A DNA stretch of 29,814 nucleotides from Planctomycetota bacterium (GTDB lineage Bacteria > Planctomycetota > Phycisphaerae > Phycisphaerales > UBA1924), in NCBI GenBank assembly GCA_023432465.1, contig JAEYUO010000084.1:1-29814 (forward strand), read 5' to 3'. Numbering within the stretch: position 1 is the first letter of the stretch; each line of letters begins with the position of its first letter. Below are positions 1 through 7,151 of the stretch, one piece after another. The notes under the pieces were generated by a model. That model was not told the origin of the DNA. It worked only from the letters and a program-made list of their open reading frames with translations, and did not search any database. The translations under genes were made by a program, and so were the position numbers.

Positions 1-829
1 CCCCCACGCCCCCCGCTGCTCCATCGCCGCCGAGGCGTTCGAGTTCGACCTGCACGGGCACGGCATCGCGCACGAACGCAAGGCGGGGCGAATCCACCTC
101 GCGCACGGCCAGGTCGGCGAGGGCGTCGCTCGCGCCCAGCGCGACGGCGAAGACCGGCACCCGCTCCTGTTCCAGCCTGCGCATGACGGTGCGGGTCGGC
201 TCGTCCGCGCTGCGGCCATCGGAGAGGATGATCACGCCGGAGACAGGCCTTGCCGCGGCGCGGCGCAGCCCCTGCTCCAGCGCGCGGCCGATGCTGGTCC
301 GCCGTCCGGTGGGTTCGCCGAGCGCAATGCCCGGGAGGGGCGTCTCGCCGGTCGCCGCGGGAAGCTCGAACGCACCGGAATCAAACCCGAGCCACACGAC
401 GACACGGTCCTGGGCGAGCTGGGCAAGCTCGGGCTTGGCTGCCGCGAGCGCTGCGATGAGTTGGGACTCGCGCGTGGAACGCGCGCCATCCGGCCCGCCC
501 GGTGCATCGCGGATCGTCATCGATGCCGAGCGATCCGCCAGGACCAGGACCCAATCCTTTTCTTCGGTCTCATTGGGCTTCACGAGGCGCGGCCCGGTCA
601 GCAGCAGCACCAGCAGCACCAGCAGCGCGGAGCGGAGCGAGCCCAGGACGACTCGCGCAGCGCGGGAGCCCTCCATCCGTCGATACGCCCGCCACGCGAG
701 GAAGGCGGCGACGAGCGTGACCAGCGCCCAGGCCCATGCGGGGATGGGCCGTTCGAAGCCGAACTCGACGCCGGCCATGCCAGGGGCGAGCGTGTCGAGA
801 TCGAGCAGCCAGCGAAGGGCGTTGTTCAT
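1..829 (-). CDS. VWA-domain membrane protein, 3' part beyond window
   Basis: The frame is open from an ATG at 829 to the window edge, about 276 codons, so the C-terminal part is missing. Two hydrophobic segments are visible, about residues 31-47 and 62-80. A von Willebrand factor A fold follows, with an intact metal-site motif D-R-S-A-S near residue 95 and the later I-I-L-S-D-G strand. VWA proteins of this kind sit in the membrane beside BatA and DUF58 proteins in MoxR-type operons and are thought to act in envelope stress or complex assembly. The ATG overlaps the stop of the upstream BatA-like gene in an ATGA, which implies translational coupling. The family is clear; the exact role is not. 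Confidence 0.85.
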   Translation of the reverse strand, partial: MNNALRWLLDLDTLAPGMAGVEFGFERPIPAWAWALVTLVAAFLAWRAYRRMEGSRAARVVLGSLRSALLVLLVLLLTGPRLVKPNETEEKDWVLVLADRSASMTIRDAPGGPDGARSTRESQLIAALAAAKPELAQLAQDRVVVWLGFDSGAFELPAATGETPLPGIALGEPTGRRTSIGRALEQGLRRAAARPVSGVIILSDGRSADEPTRTVMRRLEQERVPVFAVALGASDALADLAVREVDSPRLAFVRDAVPVQVELERLGGDGAAGGVG

Positions 830-3375
830 GCCGCGGCCTCCTGTGCCGATATGCGCGGCATCCGGCTCTGGCCCGCGCTCACGACGGAGGCGTGGCTCGC
901 CCATCGCGCCAGGATCAGCTCGATGAGCGCCATCGCCAGCACGGCGATGAGCAATGGGAGAGAAACCGGTGAGCCCTGCTCGGCGGATCCGATGGCCGCG
1001 GCCATTGCGCTGCGGACCGTGCCCGGTGTGCCGGGTGCGGGGGCTGCGCTGCCGCTGCGCGGGAGCCAGACGATCCTCTGGCCGGATGCCACATCGCCGG
1101 ATTCGCCGGTTGTCGCGCTGCCGAGCCAGGCCTGCAGCGCATCGCGCGGCTGAGCCGATGTGCGCGTGCCGGCAGGGTCTGGGTTCACCGCGATCACCGA
1201 CCGCCGCGTGCCCCGATCGTCGCGAGACTGCCACAGGCCGGCGCGGCGGATCGGTTCGCCGGCGAAGCCTTCATCATCGATGCGCACGGTGCGAGACGCA
1301 TCGGCCCCGCCGAGTCGCACAAGCTCCGCCGCGCGGCGGCCAACCGCCGGGCGGTTGCCCGCAAGTGTCCACGTTGCGCCCCTGGCACGACCGACACCCT
1401 GCAGCACGAGTTCATTGAGCATCGGCACCATGAGCGGCTTGGTCGGCAGGTCCGTCCATTCCAGATCGAGCGCGGTCGCCATGTATGCGAGCATGCCGCG
1501 ATTCTCGATCGCGGGCCTCGTCGTACCCTCGGCCTCCTCGCGCTGGCCCACACCGCCGACCCAGAGCAGGGGCGTGCCATCGGGCAGGGCGATGAGCGTC
1601 TGGCCGGGCAGCCCCGCCGCCGGGGTTCCGCTGCCTGCCGGGGCGGTTCCGGGCATCATCGGCAGCACACGCGACACGGTCACCGGGCGCAGCAGCTCGG
1701 TCAGTTCGCCCTCGATCAGCGAGAGCAGTCCGGCACCTGCGCCGCTTCCTGCGGTCGATGGCACCATCACCGGGCGCGATCCTTCGGCGCCCGACCCAAG
1801 GGACCGGACCTCGCGCGCGAGCGCAAAGCCGGGCTCGAGCACGCGGATCATCTCGTCTCCCCACAGGTGCACCGTCACACCCGGCGGCGGCAGGACCAGG
1901 GCAAGGCCCCCGCCGTCGATGAACAGCCGGATGCGAGCCCAGGAGCCTTCGGCGAGCAAGTCCGGCCGCGGCAGAACGACGGCATCGAGCCCGGCGAGCC
2001 GGGCCGCATCCATGGATGCGGGCTCGATCATCACGACTTCCACGCCGCCGCCCGCGGCCGCGCCCTCGGCGCGGGGCGCCAGCGCCAGCCGAACCCACGC
2101 CGCGCTGTCGAGCCGATCGACACTCCCCGCGCGGCCGAAGCGCGTCGGCGCAACGATCCCGACTCGGAGTGAATCGCGAATCTCGACGGGGCGTCGCCAG
2201 GTGTTGTCGGCATCAAGGGCATCGCGGTCGATCGAGACGGTGATGACCGCCGCGGTTGCACGGGCCGAGCTTGCATCCGTGCCCGCGCCCGATGGAATCG
2301 GCGGGAGCGCTACCGCGACCATCGCCGCTTCCTGCCCCGGCGCCCAGCGCACGACCGCGCGGGATTCCGCGGCATCGGAGACATCGGCCTCGGGCGCGGT
2401 GATCCGCGCGCGAACCACGGTTGCCGCGGCGGAATCGGAGCCCGGGCCGGAGCGCCGCAGCATGATCCGCACCTGCTCTCCGGCACCTGCCGTATCGACA
2501 CCGCTCGCACCGACCAGCACGGCGCGGAGCGGTTCAACACCGACGATCGCGACATTGCCCACGCCCTCGGGCGCGGGCTCCATGGCGAGCAGCGTCACGC
2601 CGCGGGGCAGCTTTGCGCCACCGGGCGAGGCTACGCCGGGAGATCCTGCCGCGCCCGCCGCAACTGCCCCCCCCGCTCCTCCCGCCCCCCCAGCTCCCGG
2701 GCCAAGGTCCGCCGAGCCTTCGAGGAAGTCTGAGAGAAGCACGACGTATGCGGCGCCCGTATCGGCACGGCTGCGGCCATCCTGATCTGGGGAGAGAGCC
2801 GCGGCGATGAGGCTCATCGCGCCGGCGACATCCGCCTTCGAGTCGGCGGGTTCGAGGCCGTCGAGCAGCGTGGCGATCGCGCCGGCATCCGGCGAGGCGG
2901 GGAGCACGAGGCCCTCGGCCGGGTGGGCGAGGGTGATGAGCGCGATGCGGTCGCCGCCGGAACCGGCCGCGCCCCCGACCCCCCCCAGCGGGCGGAGCGT
3001 TGCGAGCACCTCGCGTGCCGCTTCGATGTGGCGGGAGAGCGCGGTCTTGCCCGCATCGTCGGTTGCCTGCGCGGCGATGGAGTTGTCGATGACGATGAAG
3101 AAGGTGCGCGTGGTTCCGCCCGCGCCGCCGAGTGCGCCAAGCAGGGGCCGGCCGATCGCCAGGGCGAGGAGGGCCAGGAGCAGGCAGCGTGCCGCGAGGA
3201 GGAGCCACTTCTCCAGCAGCAGGCGCTTGCGCGTTCGGCGGAAGGCTTCCTCGAGGAAACGCATCGCGCCCCACATCACGGGCTTGCGCCGCCGATTCAT
3301 CAGCAGGTGGATGATGATCGGGATCGCGATGCACGCGAGGCCGGCGGCGAGGAGGATGGGGTGGAGGAAGGTCAT
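826..3375 (-). CDS. BatA-like membrane protein with degenerate VWA domain
   Basis: 849 aa. The N-terminus, residues 1-85, is a typical BatA domain: a membrane segment, the basic stretch M-N-R-R-R-K-P, a W-G-A-M-R-F-L-E motif and a second membrane segment. A VWA-like region follows from about residue 90, but the metal-site motif reads D-N-S-I-A instead of D-x-S-x-S, so metal binding is probably weakened. A Gly/Ala-rich linker lies near residues 228-250. The C-terminus has one more membrane segment about residues 800-825. The gene lies between the DUF58 gene and the partial VWA gene on the same strand. Such operons normally also encode a MoxR AAA+ ATPase, which is not in this window. No TANNNT start signal is seen, which fits operon transcription. 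Confidence 0.85.
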   Translation of the reverse strand: MTFLHPILLAAGLACIAIPIIIHLLMNRRRKPVMWGAMRFLEEAFRRTRKRLLLEKWLLLAARCLLLALLALAIGRPLLGALGGAGGTTRTFFIVIDNSIAAQATDDAGKTALSRHIEAAREVLATLRPLGGVGGAAGSGGDRIALITLAHPAEGLVLPASPDAGAIATLLDGLEPADSKADVAGAMSLIAAALSPDQDGRSRADTGAAYVVLLSDFLEGSADLGPGAGGAGGAGGAVAAGAAGSPGVASPGGAKLPRGVTLLAMEPAPEGVGNVAIVGVEPLRAVLVGASGVDTAGAGEQVRIMLRRSGPGSDSAAATVVRARITAPEADVSDAAESRAVVRWAPGQEAAMVAVALPPIPSGAGTDASSARATAAVITVSIDRDALDADNTWRRPVEIRDSLRVGIVAPTRFGRAGSVDRLDSAAWVRLALAPRAEGAAAGGGVEVVMIEPASMDAARLAGLDAVVLPRPDLLAEGSWARIRLFIDGGGLALVLPPPGVTVHLWGDEMIRVLEPGFALAREVRSLGSGAEGSRPVMVPSTAGSGAGAGLLSLIEGELTELLRPVTVSRVLPMMPGTAPAGSGTPAAGLPGQTLIALPDGTPLLWVGGVGQREEAEGTTRPAIENRGMLAYMATALDLEWTDLPTKPLMVPMLNELVLQGVGRARGATWTLAGNRPAVGRRAAELVRLGGADASRTVRIDDEGFAGEPIRRAGLWQSRDDRGTRRSVIAVNPDPAGTRTSAQPRDALQAWLGSATTGESGDVASGQRIVWLPRSGSAAPAPGTPGTVRSAMAAAIGSAEQGSPVSLPLLIAVLAMALIELILARWASHASVVSAGQSRMPRISAQEAAA

Positions 3376-3386
3376 GCGGGAAGAGG

Positions 3387-3421
3387 CATCGGGTTTCGGG
3401 TTCCGGGTCTCGGGTTACGGG
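3387..3421 (+). repeat. Heptamer array, left inverted end of cassette
   Basis: Five consecutive 7-base units of form CGGGTNN follow a CAT, the last one degraded to CGGGGAA. It pairs as an inverted repeat with 3908-3942. Confidence 0.85.
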
Positions 3422-3432
3422 GAAGAGAAGAA

Positions 3433-3864
3433 CTACCGTCGAGTCGACGATCGGCGTGAGCCTTTCGCCGGCTTTCGCTTCGGACGGTGCGGTTCATCCG
3501 GATCGAGTTCGGTGAGCGAATCGATCAGACGGTTCAACATCTGTCCCGTACGCTGCGCGAGGGTCCATACTGATCGCAGCGGCGCAGGATCCGCGACTTC
3601 GACGCGGACAGCGAGGATCAGGTGTGTTTCAAGCTCCATCAGCGAGCCGCGGGCATACGAGAGGTGTTTGACGTAGTCCCCACGATGGAGACGGCCATAC
3701 CCCTCGGCGATGTTCGATGGGACTGAACCCGCCGCTCGATTGGCCTGGCTGATCAGCCCGAAACGCTCGACGGCCGGCCACTTCCGCGTGGCTTTATGTA
3801 CGGCCTCGGCGAGATCCATGGACCGCTGCCAGACTTCCAGTTCGCGATAGGACTTCAAGGGCAT
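3433..3864 (-). CDS. Four-helix-bundle protein (23S rRNA IVP / S23 family)
   Basis: 143 aa from the ATG at 3864. An upstream in-frame start at 3894 exists, but family members characteristically begin M-x-x-Y-R-E-L-E-V-W-Q, which is exactly what follows 3864, with GGAG about 10 bases upstream. Other family marks are A-x-R-x-A-G-S-V-P-S-N-I-A-E-G-Y-G-R about residues 41-58, then a helix with L-S-Y-A-R-G-S-L-M-E-L-E-T-H about residues 66-80. The basic tail K-R-K-P-A-K-G-S-R-R-S is unusual. Relatives occur inside intervening sequences of 23S rRNA genes, as stand-alone genes, and as the Avd accessory protein of diversity-generating retroelements. No reverse transcriptase or variable repeat is present here. 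The gene sits alone between inverted heptamer arrays and interrupts the DUF58/BatA operon. Its biochemical role is unknown. Confidence 0.9.
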   Translation of the reverse strand: MPLKSYRELEVWQRSMDLAEAVHKATRKWPAVERFGLISQANRAAGSVPSNIAEGYGRLHRGDYVKHLSYARGSLMELETHLILAVRVEVADPAPLRSVWTLAQRTGQMLNRLIDSLTELDPDEPHRPKRKPAKGSRRSSTRR

Positions 3865-3907
3865 CGCCAGGACTCCACTTCCACCCCGAACCACGCGCCG
3901 CCTTTCA

Positions 3908-3942
3908 CCCGGAACCCAAGACCCGGAACCCGAGACCCGATG
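3908..3942 (-). repeat. Heptamer array, right inverted end of cassette
   Basis: Read on the minus strand from 3942: CAT followed by five CGGGTNN-type units, one of them TGGGTTC. It ends four bases before the DUF58 stop codon at 3946-3948. Confidence 0.85.
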
Positions 3943-3945
3943 TCT

Positions 3946-5058
3946 CTACCCAAACTTACTCCTCTTGATCTCCGAGTTGCGCCGGGCCATGAACGCCGCC
4001 ATCGGCGGGCCGAGCCAGTCGTGCGTGGAAACGAGCTGGTAATCGAAGCCCATGCTGCGGGTGATCTGCTCGATCTTGGCGAGGTGCTCGGCGAAGACCT
4101 GCTGGTAGGCCTTGCGGATCGCGCGCGGATCGACCTGCAGACGGCCCTCGCCCTCGAGCCCTTCGAATGGCGCGGTCTCGGACAGGTCGAAGTCGCGCTC
4201 GCGCTGATCGATGATCTGGAAGACGATCACATCGTGCCGTCTGTGGCGGATGCGGGCCAGCGCGGTGCGATACTCCTCCGGGTCGACGTACAGGTCGCTC
4301 ACCAGCGCGATCAGGCAGCGGTTGGTCAGCTTGCCGAGCATCTGATCGATCACGCGCGGGAAGTTGGTCGCCTTGTCCACCGGCTGCACGCCGAGCGCGC
4401 CGACGATCTGCCGCCAGACGCCCTGCGCGCTCGACCGCTTGAGCATCGCCCGGACCTCATCGGCAAAGACGACCAGCCCGGTGCGGTCGCCCTGTGTGAG
4501 GGCCATGTACGACAGCGCAGCGCCGACGGCGGTGGCGTGGTCGAACTTGGTCCATTCCGGGCCGCCGCGGGGATTGGTCGTGCGGCCCTGGCCAGAGGCC
4601 TCGGCGAACATGCGCGAGCCGAAGGCCATCGACCCGGATGAATCGACCATCACGACCAGATCGAGGTTGGTCTCCTGTTGATACTGCTTCAGGTGCAGCT
4701 TGTCGGAGCGACCGAAGACCTTCCAGTCGAGGTGGCGGATGTCATCGCCCGCGACGTACGGCCGGTGCTGGGCGAACTCGACGGAAAACCCGTGGTACGG
4801 CGAGCGGTGCGCCCCGCTCATCACGCCCTCGACGATCATCTTGGCGCGGAGCTCGAGGGTGCCCAGACGGGCGAGCGTCTGGGGATGCAGATAAAGCTGG
4901 GCGTCCGCCTCCGGCAGACGCGCCAGCGTGGGGGATGACGTCGCGGCGGGGCTCCTCCGAGCACCGTCCGTGCCTCCCGGGGTGGCCGCGCCGGCAGCTC
5001 CATCTGCGGCGCGACTGTCCGAGGGGGGGCCAGCCTGACTCCCTGTGGCCTGCGACAT
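3946..5058 (-). CDS. DUF58 family protein
   Basis: 370 aa. A Pro/Ala/Ser-rich, probably disordered N-terminus of about 50 residues is followed by the DUF58 hallmark region: G-x-H-R-S-P-Y-H-G-F-S-V-E-F, then R-P-Y-V-A-G-D-D-I-R-H-L-D-W-K-V-F. A VWA-like core follows with an intact metal motif V-D-S-S-G-S-M near residue 137, and G-D-R-T-G-L-V-V-F about residue 190. No membrane segment is seen, so it is probably cytoplasmic. DUF58 proteins accompany MoxR ATPases and BatA/BatB-type proteins, matching the two genes downstream. It is the first gene of the group and has its own near-leaderless promoter at 5067-5072; the upstream neighbour at 5411 is divergent and no moxR is adjacent. Confidence 0.9.
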   Translation of the reverse strand: MSQATGSQAGPPSDSRAADGAAGAATPGGTDGARRSPAATSSPTLARLPEADAQLYLHPQTLARLGTLELRAKMIVEGVMSGAHRSPYHGFSVEFAQHRPYVAGDDIRHLDWKVFGRSDKLHLKQYQQETNLDLVVMVDSSGSMAFGSRMFAEASGQGRTTNPRGGPEWTKFDHATAVGAALSYMALTQGDRTGLVVFADEVRAMLKRSSAQGVWRQIVGALGVQPVDKATNFPRVIDQMLGKLTNRCLIALVSDLYVDPEEYRTALARIRHRRHDVIVFQIIDQRERDFDLSETAPFEGLEGEGRLQVDPRAIRKAYQQVFAEHLAKIEQITRSMGFDYQLVSTHDWLGPPMAAFMARRNSEIKRSKFG

Positions 5059-5066
5059 CGTGGTGG

Positions 5067-5072
5067 ATCGTA
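5067..5072 (-). promoter_or_regulatory. TANNNT promoter of the DUF58 gene
   Basis: TACGAT on the minus strand ends 8 bases before the ATG at 5058, and no ribosome-binding sequence lies between. This is one of ten such arrangements in the window. Confidence 0.55.
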
Positions 5073-5118
5073 CCGGGTCGGGGCGCGGAAGGTGCCGCCG
5101 CGAGGCATCAATAAGAGG

Positions 5119-5206
5119 ATTGGCCGCAGATCAACGCGGATGGACGCAGGTTCGGAAGGAGCGGGGGAAGAAGGCGGCCACGGATGAACGCGGATGAAGA
5201 CGGATC
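5119..5206 (+). repeat. Degenerate 10-base repeats, unit GATGAACGCG
   Basis: Two clusters, about 5129-5152 and 5182-5206, contain imperfect repeats of GATGAACGCG (for example GATCAACGCG and GATGAAGACG). They lie in the 352-base spacer between the divergent genes at 5058 and 5411. I see no credible gene in this spacer; long frames crossing it on the minus strand have poor start context and repeat-derived sequence. Confidence 0.6.
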
Positions 5207-5231
5207 GGAGAGGGGAAGGGAGAAGGCGTTT

Positions 5232-5364
5232 ACACAGATGGCCCAGATGGAAGACCCAGATGGGCACAGATGAAGACGGGGAAGATGATGGCAGAACGCT
5301 TCGGACACCATCCGCATCCCACGCGCCATCCTCTTATCTGGGTCCATCTGGGCAAATCTGTGGC
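5232..5364. repeat. Inverted pair of CAGATGG-type repeats
   Basis: The left arm, about 5232-5263, reads CACAGAT, then CCCAGATGG, then ACCCAGAT. The right arm, about 5333-5364, carries the same elements in the same order on the opposite strand, with a three-base gap difference. They could form a long imperfect stem around a loop of about 70 bases upstream of the gene at 5411. Whether it acts as RNA, as protein-binding DNA, or is only a repeat relic cannot be told. Confidence 0.6.
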
Positions 5365-5395
5365 TTGCCCATCCGCATGACTCGCAAGCCGACGT

Positions 5396-5401
5396 TACGA
5401 T
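5396..5401 (+). promoter_or_regulatory. TANNNT promoter of the zinc-ribbon membrane protein
   Basis: TACGAT ends 9 bases before the ATG at 5411, leaving at most a few bases of leader and no Shine-Dalgarno sequence. Confidence 0.45.
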
Positions 5402-5410
5402 CTCGTCAGC

Positions 5411-6031
5411 ATGGAACTGCTGGCCCTTGTTCCCATCCCGATGTTCTTCGTCGCCGCGGTGCTGTGCTTGGCGACGCTTCCCCGGGTGCATTTCAAAGAG
5501 CAGTGCACTGCATGCGGGTACTCCCGCGAAGGGCTCGACGGCAAACCGACGTGTCCGGAGTGTGGCCATGTCAATGACGCCGTCGTCGAACCATCCTTGA
5601 TAAGTGTGGCTGCATCCCGCATGCATCAACGCCGGCTGGTGGCAGCCCCAATCATCCTCGGCCAGATAGGAGCGGCGGCAATGCTCCCCGCCGTCTTGAC
5701 CCACGGCTCGATCGTCGGGGTGGCCGCGCTGGCGCTCTTGAGTGCGGCCGTTGCCTTCCCTGCGAGCCTGCTCGGCTTGCTCGCGGCTGGTCGCACCACG
5801 GTCGCCGCGGCGTGGACGATCAGTCTCATTGGGGGCTTTCCCACATTGGCGATCGGTAGCTACTCTGGCTTGAGTTACCTTGTCTCGCCCGATCCAACCT
5901 ATGCCGGATTCAACTTCCTCGCAGTTATCTTCGCAGGATTGATCAGCTGTGGTCTCAGTGGATTGATCGGCTGCATTGCCGGGGCGATGCAGCATCACCG
6001 TCTGACGCAGTTGAAGCGACTCCGCTCTTGA
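5411..6031 (+). CDS. Zinc-ribbon membrane protein, unknown function
   Basis: 206 aa. Residues 1-21 form a hydrophobic segment. A zinc ribbon follows at about residues 33-54: C-T-A-C-G-Y-S-R-E-G-L, then C-P-E-C-G-H, giving four cysteines in two pairs. The rest has about four hydrophobic segments (roughly residues 77-95, 100-123, 130-150 and 165-190), so it is probably an inner-membrane protein with the ribbon on one face. It is convergent with the lipoprotein gene downstream and stands alone between repeat-rich spacers. The same ribbon motif occurs in proteins at 10651-11235 and 21819-23468. No enzymatic motif was recognised; the coding assignment is good, the function open. Confidence 0.75.
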   Translation: MELLALVPIPMFFVAAVLCLATLPRVHFKEQCTACGYSREGLDGKPTCPECGHVNDAVVEPSLISVAASRMHQRRLVAAPIILGQIGAAAMLPAVLTHGSIVGVAALALLSAAVAFPASLLGLLAAGRTTVAAAWTISLIGGFPTLAIGSYSGLSYLVSPDPTYAGFNFLAVIFAGLISCGLSGLIGCIAGAMQHHRLTQLKRLRS

Positions 6032-6101
6032 ACGGTTGCTCCGGCCAGCATTCAGTGTGAACCGCGAGTGGTGGTCTCGATACCGTGCCGCCGCATGCGC
6101 A

Positions 6102-6161
6102 TCACCGCCCCGCCTCGCCCGCCAGCATCTCCACATACCGCATGATCGCCGCGGCATCGCG
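6102..6161 (-). pseudogene. Remnant of the 3' end of the 7152-9338 gene
   Basis: On the minus strand 6161-6102 encodes R-D-A-A-A-I-M-R-Y-V-E-M-L-A-G-E-A-G-R-stop. The intact gene at 7152-9338 ends R-D-A-A-A-I-M-R-Y-V-E-M-V-A-G-E-V-G-K-stop. The frame and stop position are kept, with three conservative changes, so this is a copy of the last 19 codons and stop. There is no start and nothing of the rest of the gene. It lies 1,050 bases downstream of the intact copy, beyond the lipoprotein gene. Confidence 0.8.
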
Positions 6162-6162
6162 C
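6113..6162. repeat. Direct repeat copy 1, 50 bp, flanking lipoprotein gene
   Basis: It matches 7163-7212 at 48 of 50 positions with an exact offset of 1,050 bases; 6126-6162 is identical. The stretch 6032-6187 between the neighbouring convergent genes holds only this repeat. Confidence 0.9.
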
Positions 6163-6187
6163 GGTTAGGAACTCACCAGCGCAGAGA

Positions 6188-7147
6188 TCAGCGCTCCCAT
6201 CCCCTCACTGACTGCTCGGCAACAAGCAGCTGCCGAGGCTCGCCATCTCCATCCGGATCAAACCACAGCTCGGCTCGGACACGTCGTGTCGAGTTGAATC
6301 CCGTACGCAGGTTTGGCACAACAAGATCACTGCGAAAATAGAAGAGTGCAGTAGAGTCGGTCGACCATCCGACGCGCTCCGTGTCCGTCGAGTGCATATG
6401 CGGAGAGAGGGGCGATCCGCTCTCGTGATCAAAGAGCCGAATGCTTGTCATGCCGGGCTCGCCGGGATTCACCCAGCCCCAGCACACCAGCCCCGGATGG
6501 CTTTCAGTGGAGATGCTCAGCGATGCGCTGCTTTTGGTGGTGAGCCGCCCGGCCAGCAGTTGGGCGCAGGAACCGCGCTCCCGAATCTCCGAAGCACATT
6601 TGGAGATCTCATTGAGGTCAACGATCACAGCATCCAACTCCTGTTGTGTGCGGAATCGTGTGGGTGTGTTCTGCTGCTCCGAAACCAGAACCCAGCAACC
6701 AGGAGCGCCGATAAGAGCCTGGGATCGATAGAAGTTCACGACCTTGTACAACCCAATGGCCTTGGTCTCGCCGGATGAGTAGAACGATGCATCGGAAACT
6801 CCCCCGCCGAAATGGATTCTGGTCATGCATGAGCCGGGCCAAGCACCCATGCCTGCACTGGGCACCCATTCTCCCCGCTTCAACTCCCGCATGTAGGCAA
6901 CAAGCTCGCCGATCTGGCGATCGATTGTCACCTGCCATTCGGGATCGGCGGCAAGCTGAGCAATGATCGCGTCCTTGTTCGCCGAGAGACTATCCGCGTC
7001 GTAGACCGGTGCGGTGATGCTCGGGCCAGGCGTCGGTGTCGGCGGTGGTCGCTTGGCCGGTTGGCCGGGTGTCGGGCAGCCGGCAAGAACGCAGAGTGTG
7101 ACGATCGTTACCAACGACGTGACGAAGTGCTTCGCGTGAACTTTCAT
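6188..7147 (-). CDS. Lipoprotein of unknown function
   Basis: 319 aa from the ATG at 7147. The N-terminus has a basic start, a hydrophobic core and a lipobox L-A-G-C at about residues 21-24, then a Pro/Thr-rich tether, so export and lipid anchoring are expected. The body shows no motif I recognise; it includes several cysteines and a D-P-D-G-D-G-E acidic stretch near the C-terminus that could bind calcium. The start lies four bases after the stop of the upstream gene (TAG-CACC-ATG), with GGGAAG as a possible ribosome site. By eye its base composition is less GC-rich than its neighbours. It lies between two 50-bp direct repeats, which suggests insertion or recombination after its upstream neighbour was in place. 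Confidence 0.75.
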   Translation of the reverse strand: MKVHAKHFVTSLVTIVTLCVLAGCPTPGQPAKRPPPTPTPGPSITAPVYDADSLSANKDAIIAQLAADPEWQVTIDRQIGELVAYMRELKRGEWVPSAGMGAWPGSCMTRIHFGGGVSDASFYSSGETKAIGLYKVVNFYRSQALIGAPGCWVLVSEQQNTPTRFRTQQELDAVIVDLNEISKCASEIRERGSCAQLLAGRLTTKSSASLSISTESHPGLVCWGWVNPGEPGMTSIRLFDHESGSPLSPHMHSTDTERVGWSTDSTALFYFRSDLVVPNLRTGFNSTRRVRAELWFDPDGDGEPRQLLVAEQSVRGWER

Positions 7148-7151
7148 GGTG

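Larger units (their letters stand above)
3387..3942. mobile_element. Candidate 556-bp cassette with heptamer-array inverted ends
   Basis: The four-helix-bundle gene is enclosed by two inverted copies of a heptamer array, 3387-3421 and 3908-3942. Both start with CAT, then five units of the form CGGGTNN; read outside-in they agree at 32 of 35 positions. The cassette sits exactly between the DUF58 stop at 3946 and the BatA-like start at 3375, so it separates two genes that are normally neighbours. It encodes no transposase, so it would have to be moved by other functions. Mobility is inferred from structure only; a long-stem RNA structure around the gene is the alternative reading. Confidence 0.5.

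Noticed and set aside
1160..2785. Long plus-strand frame opposite the BatA-like gene.
   Set aside because: Ser/Pro/Arg-rich low-complexity sequence with no family features; it mirrors codon bias of the real minus-strand gene.
3387..3942. Diversity-generating retroelement, because the four-helix-bundle family includes Avd.
   Set aside because: No reverse transcriptase, template repeat or variable repeat is present in the window.
5108..6157. Minus-strand frame of 349 codons across the repeat spacer and opposite the 5411 gene.
   Set aside because: It starts in the duplicated gene end, runs antisense to a good membrane-protein gene and ends in translated repeats.
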